Below, piece after piece: positions 40,503 to 52,640 of a DNA stretch of 64,000 bases. The stretch's first letter is position 1; each line of letters starts with the position of its first letter. The position numbers and the translations under genes were made by a program. The notes below the pieces were generated by a model. That model did not search any database. It was given only the letters and a program-made list of their open reading frames with translations, and was not told where the DNA came from. Source of the stretch: Cladocopium goreaui (Eukaryota > Sar > Dinophyceae > Suessiales > Symbiodiniaceae); the NCBI GenBank assembly GCA_947184155.2, contig CAMXCT020001458.1, forward strand, positions 574,501 to 638,500, given 5' to 3'.

Positions 40503-41484
40503 CGAAGGACGGATATACTGGCAGTATAGATGTGTTATTGAACAACAACATGAAAACAATCACGTATTGTACATCATCTATCATGTGTGAACTCTTATGT
40601 ATCATGATATATATATAATATGTATATATTGCATATGTGCCCGTGTGTTTGAGCTGCGTAAACTGTTTAGCGTTGTACAAAAAAGCTGGGGATGTATGTT
40701 TTAGAAGAGGTGCATATAAGAAAGTAATCACTGAATTACTCATTGCCATTGCACCCCAAAGTTAATGAATTTGGGTTTTCAATGATGCAGTACCAACAAG
40801 GATTGTGATCATTTTTTAAAGTGGAAGGCAAATGCAAGAGGGTCTACAAATCATTGATATTACGCAGTGGGGCTGCTTGGTGCCAGGTGTTTATACGTTT
40901 TTGATCCTGGCAAACAACATGATCCAAATCCAGTTGCGCGGGGTGAATTTCAGGCATGTTCAAACCACCAGTAGAATCCTCAGTAGAAGTTGATGATGAT
41001 TATATCTGGTAATTTGTTTATGATTTGTATACAATTTGTTAATGCTTACTTTATCGGTTTGTCAACATGTTAGTGTTGATTTGTCTCGTCCTGAATCATT
41101 CGTCAGAGCTATTTGCATTTGACACCAATTGAGGATGGTGTGACGACCTCCTGCGCAAGATGCGTCCCTTTTTTTCAAGGAGGACATGCGTTGCTGCATC
41201 GAGCAGCCGTTTCACGCGTCGAGAGTGGTCCCCTTGAGGATAAAAAGTCCGCCGGAAGGAAGTATGGAAATGTGGCAGGGTTTAGCGCCATCCAGAACAG
41301 CAACGATTATCCTTTACTCATCTTCTTGATGTTGGTTTCAGATGAATCAACAAAAATATGGATTGGAAGGTGAATATTCAATGAAGATGTAGTGTATAAT
41401 TAATATCTAATGGATAACAGAGATTAGACATTGACCATCATTGGTTGGGGTCCATATTGATCTCCGCCGGATCTGAATCCATCT

Positions 41485-41608
41485 TTGCTCAGACGGCCGC
41501 TGTGGGGCGCAGCCTCGCTCCCGCCGCCGCAGTCATGACGTATGCTTTGTGAAATTCTTGGTACACGGTGACCCGTCGCAGCATGGCGAAACGTGTCCGG
41601 GTTGGAAG
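41485..41608 (+). CDS. Exon-like island
   Basis: The plus frame reads SDGRCGAQPRSRRRSHDVCF and VKFLVHGDPSQHGETCPGWK, closed by stops outside. Confidence 0.5.
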
Positions 41609-41934
41609 TTGCTGCACCAGTCAGACTGGCTCACTTAATTTGTTTATCATAAAACAATGTGAAGTGACGAATCTACTTATCATATACTTCAGGATTTGTT
41701 TATGTCAAAGACATTGTTATTCACTTAACTATGTTTGACTTTTAAGTATGGATGTGTTTGTCAAGAAACCTACTCACTATTTCTTGCTGTCGTGAAGGAG
41801 CTGAGTCATTGCCCCAATGACCAACTGTGCCATCATAGAAACTTCATGGGGAGCTGATCCCCAATGGACTGCCGTAGGGATTTCCCCAACTGTTTGATGA
41901 TAGGTGGTCAATTACATCCCTTAATCTATCGGTT

Positions 41935-42038
41935 TACCCTCTGGTAAACTAACATAGCTATTGAAAATGGCAATTTATAGTGAGTTTTCCCATTAAAAAT
42001 GGTGATTTCCCATAGTTATGTTAGTTTACCAGAGGGTA
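41935..42038. mobile_element. MITE family A copy
   Basis: The ends are TACCCTCTGGTAAACTAACA and TGTTAGTTTACCAGAGGGTA, a 20-bp perfect terminal inverted repeat. Confidence 0.9.
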
Positions 42039-42208
42039 AGCGAACAGTTGCACACAAATCAATTTCGTTTTAATCCCCTCCACATCCTAGCAAAAAAAAT
42101 ATGCCATAATTGGCTGGGGGATCCCCCTCGTAACCCTGAGATTTTTTCCAGGCGCTAAAAGCGCCTGGAAATGGCCGATTTGCACCATGGCCTTCACCTG
42201 ACAGGATC

Positions 42209-42322
42209 GCATGAGGCCTCCACTGGCCATTCTCTTCCTGGCAGATTGGCTTCTCGCCTCAGCCGTGCGCCACGCGCCGGCCTCGCCGGTCGCGCACACG
42301 GTGGAGGCTTGGCGATGGGAAA
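42209..42322 (+). CDS. Exon-like island with a signal-peptide-like start
   Basis: From ATG 42209 the frame reads MRPPLAILFLADWLLASAV, a hydrophobic stretch after a short basic start, then RHAPASPVAHTVEAWRWES. Two other frames are also open across this GC-rich patch. Confidence 0.35.
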
Positions 42323-42725
42323 GCTATGGATTCTGATGGGGGAAAACCAATGGAAACCAATGGAAACCAATCATTTGGGGAGTCACTATCACCTGGATTC
42401 AACATCTTTCAACATCCCTTATCCATTCTTGTCAGTAATGTTCCGTCCTGATTTGTGTGGGCCCCCCTCAACACCCCTTCAAACGAATGTTATACCCTCT
42501 TTAAAGTTGAGTTTTTGAAAGCTGTTCCCCAGATGAAATACGACCAGACATTTAAGTAATGATATTAATTGGCGACAACTAAAATCTAATTAAGCCTTGT
42601 TTTTCCTGTGGGCTTGTAGTACTTGTAGTACTGGTCATACTTGTAGTAACAGTATTTGTTTGTAGTGACTGGGGTTCAGCGTGTTGATTGCGTTACCTTT
42701 TGCACCTCAAGTTTTTTATTAAAGG

Positions 42726-42895
42726 TGTAAGAGGAGAAAGGGAGAGGGAGAGAGCAAGAGAAACAGAAAGAGAGAGAGAGAGAGAGAAAGAGGAAGTGGA
42801 ATAGGAAGAGGCAGAGAAAGATAAAGTTGAAAGCAAAAGAGAAAAAGAAAGAGAAAGAGCGAGAAAGAAAGAAAAGAGGAAGATAACGAGAAGTT
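42726..42895. repeat. Purine-rich GA tract
   Basis: GAGAGA, AAAGAG and GGAAG units form an almost pure purine strand of about 170 bases. Minus-strand Phe/Leu/Ser-rich frames are artefacts. Confidence 0.9.
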
Positions 42896-43486
42896 TGCTT
42901 TTGGAACATGTTTTCTTCTTCTCTTGGCTCCAGGCTCATCTCCGGAAAAGTTTGCTGTAATTGTGAACCTAGGCAACAAACCAGCTAAAGTATGCTAAAG
43001 TGAATATTGGGCCCAAGCTGTTCTTCATTAAGGGTTTAATAAGGGATCTGATCCTTTTGGGATAGGCAGACAAGCAATATTTTTCTCCAGAAAAAAACAT
43101 GTTAAGTTGTTTTTTTTCACACAAACATGTTTTTTGACAAAAAGCATAGTCTGCCAATAATTCTTGTCACAATAGTGAACCTAGCTACTAATCAGCATGC
43201 AACATTAAGCTGTTTATAATTTATGTGTCAATGGGGATATTGCAGACACAACTAGGGTATAAAAGGGGCATTATCAACTATTGTTCCACTACTTTTTCCT
43301 GGGAAGACCCCGAAGTAGGCAGCTTATTGATGAAGTAAATCCCAATCATTGAGGGTTTACTGAAGACAGACTCATATCAAAGAGGTTGCTTGTGGGAGGC
43401 AACATTCATATTTAAGCCTTTCATCCTTTCAGTTTCAGCTGATCTTCCCCACCCTACCAGTTCAAAATGAGGAAGTTCCAGCTTTA

Positions 43487-43549
43487 CTTGAAGAAGGCAA
43501 TGTATTTCACTATGGACATCAGGTACTGAAGAAGCTCCGCTACGCATGG
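43487..43549 (+). CDS. Small exon-like segment with donor
   Basis: The plus frame reads EEGNVFHYGHQVLKKLRYAW and R, followed by GTATGG. Confidence 0.35.
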
Positions 43550-43874
43550 AGGGTATGGGCTGGTTTTGCTTCCCCCAGCGGGAAACCTTGGCAATCTTCA
43601 TGAATGGTTAGTTGATATGTTGGATGTGAAACTGTTGTAGCCGTGGGTGGAGGAATCTTATCTTGTTATATGTTATGGCTCGATTTTGTTGCGGAGTTGG
43701 GTTGGCAATGCTTGTTCCGCATCCTGAACATATTTGGCATTCTTAAGAGGATGCCGAAAGGGAGCCCATACTTTTAAAACTATATCCCTTCTGGTAATCA
43801 AATGTGGCAATGGAAAATCCCCCCCTATAGTTTTGTTTTTTCAATGAGAACATTAAACGGAGGATTTTCCAACC

Positions 43875-43962
43875 CAGATGCTCCATGTATGGAATATTTA
43901 CCTACATCTGGGCTATTCTTGGGGTAAATGTAGGTAAATATTCCACAAATGGAGCATCTGGG
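43875..43962. mobile_element. MITE family B copy, CCCAGATGCTCCAT ends
   Basis: CCCAGATGCTCCATGTATGG is matched inverted by the right end ATGGAGCATCTGGG. Inner arms carry AATATTTACCTACAT. Confidence 0.85.
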
Positions 43963-44039
43963 CAATGTTACATTTGATTCAATGACAACAAATTCTCTTC
44001 CGGGCCATCGGAATTCATCATTGTTTGTTCATGACATTT

Positions 44040-44112
44040 TCAGACCCAGCAGGTGCGGTCAAGGCGTTGCCCAAGAATTGCACGAACTGCTCGGTGCAAC
44101 CCAGGAATCGTA
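44040..44112 (+). CDS. Small exon-like segment, frame uncertain
   Basis: One plus frame reads RCGQGVAQELHELLGATQES and stops; another open frame reads GAVKALPKNCTNCSVQ. The acceptor may be CCCAGCAG. Confidence 0.35.
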
Positions 44113-44149
44113 GGTGGATAAGCCATATTTTACCCATATTTGCAAATGT

Positions 44150-44262
44150 TACCCTCTGGTTATGACTAACATAGCCATGGTATAGATGGCCCTAATCGAA
44201 ATAGATGGTTTACCTATTAAAAATGGTGATGTTCCATGGCTATGTTAAATAACCAGAGGGTA
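44150..44262. mobile_element. MITE family A copy
   Basis: It begins TACCCTCTGGTTATGACTAA and ends TTAAATAACCAGAGGGTA. Confidence 0.85.
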
Positions 44263-44404
44263 TATGCGGGGCCATAAGCCACGAACGGAGATGAACATCT
44301 AACTATAGGTTGGAGATGAAACCAGGCAGTGACGTCTGACTCGCCTCAATCCACCTCGAGGTCGCACTTGCAAAGACCCACGACGATTATCGTACAAAAC
44401 CATA

Positions 44405-44506
44405 CCCAGATGCTCCATGGTGCTGGAATATTTACCTACATTTACCCCAAACACAGCCCAAATGTGGGTAAATATATGTAAATATTCCATACATGGAGCA
44501 TCTGGG
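44405..44506. mobile_element. MITE family B copy
   Basis: It begins CCCAGATGCTCCATGG and ends ATGGAGCATCTGGG, 450 bp from the first family B copy. Confidence 0.85.
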
Positions 44507-44737
44507 ATACAAATCCATTCTTCACAACGAGTAAGTAATTAATTGGGGTCAAAACGGTACACTACACAAACATTTTTTCGGACGTGACGACGTGACGGGA
44601 CCCCATCATTGGTTTCAGAGTCACAGGAAGCTTCACAGCGAAACGGACGCCTCACAAGGAGATGAGTAGCTGTTCAGCACTGTATGACGATTTTCAGAGA
44701 GGAAATGATCGTAATGTGGGCAAAACAAATTTTAAAC

Positions 44738-44815
44738 CATCCCCCAAATCATCATAAATAGGTGGTATAAACCATTGCCAAATGGGTGGTTTATGGCATT
44801 GTTTTAACATGTTTT
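44738..44815. repeat. Repeat family E copy 2
   Basis: It matches 37426-37510 in AAACCATCCCCCAAATCA and CAAATGGGTGGTTTA. Confidence 0.7.
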
Positions 44816-45354
44816 AACCACATTAAACCATAGGATTTTGGGGTCCTCTATTTTCAGACAATCACATCTACCTTGACTGAATCTGAGATGAGAAAACCTG
44901 GAGAAATCATAAAGGAAATTGGGTCTGAAAATGGGCACATCAAAAGGAAATTGATGGTGAACATGGGGTTAAAACAATAAGAAAGGATCGAATGGGGTTA
45001 ATGTGGTTAATGTGGTTAAAACAATCATAAACCACATTAACCATGGTGACATGGTGAAAATGAGGATTGAGGATCGAATGGGGTGGATCGAATGGGGTGG
45101 ATCGCTATGTGCAGACAGACCCATGTCAAGTATTGTCAAAAACGCGGTGTGCCCCCGTGGTTTTCCTGCATTCATAGCTAGGAAACATGGATTCCCCACT
45201 CAACCCAGTGAGATTCAAAATTACGAATCCAGCTTGGTTCCACTCAAGTGAATGACCTCAAGATGATCCCATCTTAGACACGTCGAAGTCAGAAATCTAG
45301 TGGTTGGATAGCCATTCCCTGCCTCTATTTACCCCCTGAAAAGATCCTAGGTTC

Positions 45355-45472
45355 ATCTCCTACTTGGCCAAGACGACCATGGAGAAGTGTGCCGAACTGA
45401 AGGTGGCGCAAAACGCCTCCAATGCCACTGAGCAACTGAAAAGAACACTCAAGGACTGCCCAGCCATTCCCT
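45355..45472 (+). CDS. Exon-like island
   Basis: The plus frame reads YLAKTTMEKCAELKVAQNAS and NATEQLKRTLKDCPAIPS, a helical segment. GC content and codon use differ sharply from the AT-rich flanks. Confidence 0.55.
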
Positions 45473-46170
45473 CAGATTTTTTGGCTTATTTTGGGGGATA
45501 ATGGTGATGTATACGTGACCACTATTAACCATTCAACTGTTAGCAGGCGAGCTGGATTTTTTTGTAATTTTTGGGTACGTTTGTGTGTTTTCTTTAGATG
45601 GGTGATGAGGGGACCCCAAACCCATGGGTTTTGATTATTAATAGTCTTTTGGATGATTTTGGGGTACCACCATGTCAAGAGACCCACATATGTTTGGTCT
45701 GGCATTAAACCGGGGGGTGGGTACCGTGTGGTTTTGGATCTTTTTGGTCCTTGCCCACATGGATGGGTGTTCTCTACATGTCTCGAAGATCTCGAAATGG
45801 AGATGGATCAACACGACATGTTTAGTTTGAACATGTTTGAACTACTGGGTAGCAGTGATCCATAGCCATTTTGTTTCGTGGGGGCCAGAGAATGTTTATC
45901 GGAATTGGAGACCCATGATACCAGTGATTTCAGTGCCCAAGATCCCATTTCAACCACCAATCTGTCTGCTGGTCTTATGGGGGGGTTGTGCTACCATGTG
46001 CTACCTGCCTAGGTTGATTCTGAACTCACCGAACTGGGATTCCGTAAAATCACCCTGTTTTTTTCCATGTATTTTGTGATACCTTGGATACCTCTATTCT
46101 GGGATACCTCTATTTTGTGGGATTCTTATGGTTGGGATACCCCTATTTTTCGTGGCTCAATGCCATGCCA

Positions 46171-46330
46171 GGAGGTTTGCCAAGAGACGGACTCATCCCA
46201 CGTGGTTTCGGAGATCTTTTCGCTGATGAATGATGCCCTTGTCGCCAAATGGATCTGCGGAGGATTGACGGCGGTGGACTACATGTCTGCGAACGAACTT
46301 GAACAATGTCCCGCAGCATGTGAAAAGGGG
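46171..46330 (+). CDS. Exon-like island, clear coding character
   Basis: The acceptor is CATGCCAG. The frame reads EVCQETDSSHVVSEIFSLMN, DALVAKWICGGLTAVDYM and SANELEQCPAACEKG. No family is recognised. Confidence 0.6.
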
Positions 46331-46704
46331 GCTAGGGGACCACCAAATCATCTTAACTGTGTCATCCCAGGTTTGGGACATCCCAGGTTTGAGCACCAGG
46401 ACGGATCCACGCGGTACGTAAAAGTGCTATGGATGACTACCATTTTATTAATTTTGCGTCTTGGGCCTGCTGGTTTGTTTTCAATGGATTTCGTTGCACT
46501 GACCTGACCCCGGTCAGTCAGGATGGATGCAAACAGTTGAATGTTTCACATCAATTTTGCTTGTTCCATGGGTTTGTCTCGAATGGAGATGCGTCAAAAT
46601 CTGTGAAATACTGTAAAAACTCCTGCAGTAAAACCATGTATTGTACATATCATCGTACTACTCTGTAGCGTTGGTTCAAAAGAGCTGAGTGCTTAGCGGT
46701 TTTG

Positions 46705-46754
46705 TGGTTCACCCCCATTGTAGGTTACATTGGTGGCTGACCTTGTAAAATACA
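46705..46754. repeat. 50-bp direct repeat, left copy
   Basis: It begins TGGTTCACCCCCATTGTAGG and is identical to 47389-47438, flanking a 634-bp segment. Confidence 0.95.
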
Positions 46755-46774
46755 GGTTATCAGCCGTAGTCTCA

Positions 46775-47140
46775 CTACTTTGCTATGGGGACCCCAACTG
46801 ACCTTCCTCTCGCCGTCCCACGAGAGGAAATAAGGATGTGACCCTGTCTGCCAGGAAACAAATTGCCCACGAGGTCGCCATCCCTCAGCGGCTTACTAAA
46901 TGTCGACAACACAGGCTCGCCATCACATTGCAGGATGCCCTTCACCTCCGAAATGGTGACGTGTGAGTCAACCTCAATGAGCTTTCTTTGAGGGTGCCCA
47001 ATCAAAAAGACCGTGGTCTTCCCATAACTCCGGTGCATTGGATCTGCCACCTCGCACATTTCTTGAGCATCTCTTCTGGTCGCTTCTTGATGATTCAAAA
47101 GGGATCTTGCGGGGAATTCCCCTGCGAGTTGCAGGGCCAT
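46775..47140 (-). CDS. Unknown minus-strand ORF between 50-bp direct repeats
   Basis: Starting at MALQLAGEFPARS (near 47140), the frame continues through EATRRDAQEMCEVADPMHR, KTTVFLIGHPQRKLIEVD, a HVTISEVKGIL helix and GEPVLSTFSKPLRDGDLV to a stop at 46775. The pattern of short strands, one helix and a GDLV loop recalls a ubiquitin-like beta-grasp fold, but this is a guess from layout only. The frame continues upstream without a better start. It may be a retroposed or duplicated gene segment. Confidence 0.5.
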   Translation of the reverse strand: MALQLAGEFPARSLLNHQEATRRDAQEMCEVADPMHRSYGKTTVFLIGHPQRKLIEVDSHVTISEVKGILQCDGEPVLSTFSKPLRDGDLVGNLFPGRQGHILISSRGTARGRSVGVPIAK

Positions 47141-47388
47141 GGCCAGGGTCTGCGAAGGACAAGGAGTGAAGAAAGAGACATAACTGCAAACAAAGTAAAC
47201 CAAAACGATCAAGTTGAAATTGCAGGATTGCATAAGGGGATACAATCGCACCATGAAAGCAACAAAAAGCAAAAGAAGCTTGGTGGGCGTTAGTTAACCT
47301 TCCCCTAAAGGCCGTGACAGTGTCGCTGCATGAAAGCCCCCACCGAGAAGGCCACAGAGGCCACCCGCTACTTGAGCAGTAGCAGCAC

Positions 47389-47438
47389 TGGTTCACCCCC
47401 ATTGTAGGTTACATTGGTGGCTGACCTTGTAAAATACA
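47389..47438. repeat. 50-bp direct repeat, right copy
   Basis: It is identical to 46705-46754. Confidence 0.95.
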
Positions 47439-47489
47439 AATACATAGCGTCTGGTTTTGAATCACCCTTCAGTCACCATGACTTGCCGC

Positions 47490-47800
47490 GATCCTCCCGC
47501 GATCCTCCCGCGAACTGCAGGTCAAGACGCTGGAAAGGTTGTCTTGGGCGGTCTCACCGGCATGATGGAGGCGAGGGACACAGGCTATAAATCTGTGGTG
47601 CGATCAGTTCATTTCGCCTGGAAGTCCGCCATGGCAGTCCCCAGCCCCATGTTGCGCACAGGCGAAAGGCAAGGGGAAGATGTTGGCAACGATGCAGACC
47701 TATGCCCTGAAACTTGCGGTGATCTTTGTGCCGCTGCCTCCCCCGCTGGGAGTCATCATTGAGAAGGGAGCGCCACTGGGCGAAAAGACCTATATGGCCT
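47490..47800 (+). CDS. Exon-like island, frame interrupted
   Basis: RELQVKTLERLSWAVS in one frame and MLATMQTYALKLAVIFVPLP, PPLGVIIEKGAPLGE in another suggest two exons or a decayed coding segment in this GC-rich patch. Confidence 0.35.
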
Positions 47801-47876
47801 TGAGACTGAACGTTTTTTGCGATGCTGTTGTTATCACAAGATGGAGTCCCAATGAAGAAAAGCACAACAGCTAGAT

Positions 47877-47965
47877 TGATGATGATGACGATGATGATGA
47901 TGATGGTGATGATGATGATGGTGATGATGATGATGATCATGATGATTATGATGATTGATATTGAT
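47877..47965. repeat. (GAT)n/(GGTGAT)n microsatellite
   Basis: GATGATGATGATGGTGAT-type units span about 90 bases, ending in a TTGATA run. Confidence 0.9.
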
Positions 47966-48311
47966 ATTGATATGTGGAAATCGTAGGATCAGTACGACTG
48001 CTTCTTTCGTATAATAGCATCATTGCATGGCATACTCTTAGTAGGGGATATCATATCTACACCAGACTACACCAAGTGTTTGTACAATCCAGGCCTGTGT
48101 TTAGATACCTCATACCTCCAACATACCTCCAATGTGTTACTTTGTTGCTAGAAGAACAAAAGCAACAAACTATCAACCAATACATGTAGTACATATAAAT
48201 ATGTTTAGGCTATATGTAAATATTATTCATATTATTCATTCATCTAGCTACAAAACATGATATGATATAGATATTCTATGGAATTCTATGGATCAACATT
48301 CTACAAATATA

Positions 48312-48411
48312 TCCAGATGCAACCCATGGTGCTCAACAATATTTATAATATTTACCTACATACATCTGGGCTATGTTTGGGGTTTCCATGTAAATCTTCC
48401 AGCACCATGGA
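48312..48411. mobile_element. MITE family B, degenerate copy
   Basis: TCCAGATGCAACCCATGGTG on the left and a CAGCACCATGGAG segment on the right, with ATTTACCTACATACATCTGG inside. Confidence 0.5.
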
Positions 48412-48524
48412 GCGCCTCGCGGCACGGCATGGCCTAGGAACCTGGCCCTGTCAAGCTTGGCCAACGATGCCACGAGTCACCTCGAGAATCCTGGCGCCCA
48501 AGCTATGGCTAGTGGGGAAGATGA

Positions 48525-48790
48525 TGATCGATATGATGGTAAATGATGGCTGTAGGTAAGGTACTCTAGATACATCTAGATACCTATGTGATGGTAAATG
48601 GTTTACCATCATGATAGGCATGATTCGATGGTAAATATGATGGTATCACAACGTTTTATGACAGGTAAATGATTGGTAAATGCCGTGGTAAATGATATTA
48701 ATATTACATTATAATTATGATGGTAAATGATAGGTAAGCGATGGTACCTATAGGTAAATGATGGGTAAATGATGGTACCACAACGGTTGG
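48525..48790. repeat. Degenerate GGTAAATGAT repeat tract
   Basis: Many imperfect copies of ATGGTAAATGA and GGTAAATGATGG span about 260 bases. Confidence 0.8.
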
Positions 48791-49677
48791 ATTTGTTTCA
48801 TACTGTACCTTGAACTAGCAGTTTCCCTTTCTTGTAGCATGTTGGGAGCAACCTTGCCTATTTGCAATACTACGTAGAGATGCCCTGCAATAAATTCAAT
48901 AATTTGGCTTCTGAATCAACAATAATTGGTAGTTTGACATCAGACATCATAGTTTTGTTCGTGTTTGATGCATTTTATCCATGTTTCAACTGGGGATACT
49001 GATGGATACTGGGACTTGGTGCATTCACTGGACGCAACATGTCCATGTCCATTTTTCAATTCTGGAGACACAGTTGTGTGTGTCTATAGTTCAAAAACTA
49101 CCGGAAATTTTGACATGGAACCCGATACGATTTGGAAAGTGATTTCCCTACCATAGATACTGGATATGGCCAGGTTTGGTTTTATTTTTTGTGCGGGGGG
49201 TATGTGTAAATCCTTGCAGCATGTGTGATTCCGCCGGTGCGTACCGAGGAATCTTGAGACGAAGATGAGTGCACCTGGGTGCTTATGTGGTTGATTATGC
49301 AATAGTTGTCCTCCAGTACACTAATTAGATATGGACAACTTTCGGTGGGAACATGACTGATAAATGCTGGATTGTCCATGTTATTTTAGTTTGATGGAGG
49401 CTGGAGGGTATATTTATTTATTATGTTATTCATATTTTATGCATATTTATTCATGAGGTCTTGCGAACGGGGGGTTGGTTCACCAGCCAAACATGGCGTG
49501 CTACCTGGCCATTTCGACCCTGGATGCTAAACCCATGGGCTGTTTAACCATTTTAGTCGCAAAATCTCACAATTTGGTGGTATCTGTGAAGAGGATGTGC
49601 CAGACGCTTGTGGCATCATACGGAAAATGACATTAAATTCGTTCTATTGAATCGTTCACTTCAGAATTCAAGACATC

Positions 49678-49785
49678 TACCCTCTGGTAATTTAACGTAG
49701 CTATTGAAAATGACCCAGTCGAAATAGTGGATTTTCCCATTAAAAATGGTGATTTTCCATAGTTATGTTAGTTTACCAGAGGGTA
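49678..49785. mobile_element. MITE family A copy
   Basis: The ends are TACCCTCTGGTAATTTAAC and TTAGTTTACCAGAGGGTA. Confidence 0.9.
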
Positions 49786-50062
49786 TCATGTTCTTTGTTT
49801 GCAAATGTGTCCATGGCAATATATTTGTGGCGCCATGAGTGCAGGTGTCTTTGTTTTCTTGCATCCCTGTGCGAGAGATGTTTCCCTATAAATGATCAGC
49901 ACCCGAACCCTTTGGGTGAGTCTTGCAGTAAATTTAAACGACCGTGCCAATCTTTGTTTGGAAATTATCTTTTTATTGGTGATTTGCCTTGGTAGAACTG
50001 TACAACCTGGAAATAGATTAGCCGACTAATGCGCTTAGGCATATTATATTTATATATATAAT

Positions 50063-50159
50063 CTGGTTGGTGGTTTGTTTTTTTTATTTTTCCATATATT
50101 GGGAATAATGATCCCAACTGACTTTCATATTTTTCAGAGAGGTTGAAACCACCAACCAG
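50063..50159. mobile_element. MITE family C copy, CTGGTTGGTGGTTT ends
   Basis: The left end CTGGTTGGTGGTTT faces AAACCACCAACCAG on the right. The inside holds CATATATTGGGAATAATGAT. The second copy is at 57200-57302. Confidence 0.9.
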
Positions 50160-50221
50160 TAAAATTAGTCAGAGTCAGAGTTGTTTTTTTTCACCATACG
50201 TTCCCTGGATGGTCTGGCCTA

Positions 50222-50292
50222 GAGTTTTCTGCTAAGGCCATGATGCGGAAAAGCTTGTCACAGGACATTTTCCTGCAACTGGCGCCATTTTT
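50222..50292 (+). CDS. Small exon-like segment
   Basis: The plus frame reads EFSAKAMMRKSLSQDIFLQL and APF. It lies about 60 bp to the right of a family C element. Confidence 0.4.
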
Positions 50293-51579
50293 CTGGCATG
50301 GGACCTCATTTGTAATTCGTATTCACCGGTCAATCTGAGCCGTAGCCACTTGAGATCATTTGAGCAATCCAAGATGCCCAGTTATTTAACAATTCAAACT
50401 CCCCCATGCTTCCAAAATCTTGGGAGAGCATGTGGCTTTGGGGTCAACAAAAAGGATAAACAATCAGGACCCCATTCAACGATTCTTTTCTTCAGAGGTA
50501 GAACAAGGTGAGACTTTGCATTGCATGACTAACTTTGGTTTGCGGTTTGCGACTGTTCGCAGTCTTACCACTTCAATATCCGTTTCAAGAGGCTATGTGT
50601 TGGCACAGGTCAACATCTGGATCAATCCATATGCTGGAAACGCCAAATATGTTGTCCATCGGAAGTCATTTTAAGTTGCTGATTTGCGGCTTTGGTTTCG
50701 GGCCCAAATCGTTTCATCACTCTGTGGATCCAGGAAAAACAACGCAAATCACGACTGAGAGGATCACGCGTGTGAGGATCACGAGTGTAGGGTATTGGGG
50801 CCCAAATTGAAACCCTACAGAACTAATTACCGCAACCTCACACTTGCCATGCCCCTCAAATGATGAGTAGTAGGGGAAATGATACCAAACATAATGCACA
50901 TCTATATAAGGGATTTCAATTCAACTTTTCCAGGTCGCTCAAAATCATCCCAAAGTTCATTTAAGAGACTAAACTTGTTTCCAAAGTTGGTGAAATGTCC
51001 ACGTCATTCAGGTCATTCAGGTTGAAAGTCATCACAGATTGATTGGTGATAAACAATTGCCATTTTTAGTTATTCATAAACATGGCAAAAACAGAATTTT
51101 TAGTGATGGTAATCAATTCTGTGAGCAGTGATTGAATTGGTAAAAGCTCACAGATGGTTATTCATTGCTGCTCATGTTTTGATGATAACTCGCTGGTTGG
51201 CACCTTAAAAAACCGCTCAGGAATTGCTGCGGCTAGGCACCGCTCAAGCGCGTGCAGCGGATGAACAGATTCAGGTGCACCTCACCATTTGACAACCACA
51301 CTTTGGCAAATGTGTACATCTATGGAGGTTTCCATAGTCATGGTGGTACCCCAATAGCTGGTTGATTTATTTCATGGAAAACCCTATTTTCTCCAGGATG
51401 ATTATGGATGATTTGTCCTTTAAAAACCATGGAAAGTCCATCTATAAATGGATGATTTGGGGCTACCCCGGTACCCCCGATGTTAGGCAACGGGATGATC
51501 GTCGAAAAATAGACTGATATTTTGTTGCAGAAGAAAAGCAGACCCTTTTGATCGACAATATCTTGGAAAGGATCATTCC

Positions 51580-52640
51580 ACATATATATATATATGGTAT
51601 ATATAGTATATATAATATGTGCATATATAGTGTGTATATTATATATAGTATATAAAGATATTTTTATATAGTGTATATATGTGTATATAGTATCTATGAT
51701 ATATGACATGGTGTATTGCAATGTAATGTCATGCAATGCAATACAATATAATATGACATGATTTAAGTTAATATAATGTAATATAACATAATTTAATGTA
51801 ATTTAACATAGTGTAATGTAATATAATATGAGACAATGTACTATAATATCATAAAAAGAAAGTATAGTAAATATTATTTATCATATTATATTTATGTTGT
51901 AATATGTTATATATAATATATAGTATGTAATATATTATATACAATGTACAGTGTATATAAATATATATTATACTATATAGTATATTTATATATGTGTATT
52001 ATAATATTATATATAGTATATATATATATATTACAATATATAGTGTATATATATATATATATGTATTGTGATATATAGTATATATATATGTAGTAGTAGT
52101 AGTATATATATATATACATATACCAATATATAGTATATATATTATAACATATAGTATGCAATATATTGTATCTATTATACAATGTATTATATATTATATC
52201 ATATATAATATATAATGTATTTTATAGTATATCATATATAATATATAATATAAACAAAAAATATAATGTATATTATATATTTTGTACTATATACTATATA
52301 ATAAATGATATATAATATTTAATATATAATATAGAATGAATATTACATAATATATAATATATAAAACAATAAACTATTTCAAAATAAACTATAATGTAAT
52401 TGAATACAAATATAATATTATATCATTTAATATACTTTCATATAATATAATATGATATATTATAATATAATAAACTATGCTATATTATAATATACTAGAA
52501 TATATTTTATTATAACATTATATAGTAATTATATTATATTTTAATATAACATATTATATTATATTATAATATAATATAATATATTATATTATAATATAAT
52601 TTAATTTTATATAAGACAATAGAATAGAATAGAATAGAAT
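51580..52640. repeat. 1-kb AT microsatellite block
   Basis: TATATA, ATAATAT and TATAGTAT units are almost free of G and C, ending in AGAAT pentamers near 52617-52640. No gene is possible here. Confidence 0.95.

Noticed and set aside
42676-42979. Phe/Leu/Ser-rich minus-strand frames as a membrane protein
   Set aside because: They read the purine-rich GA tract in antisense; no sequence outside the tract supports a gene.
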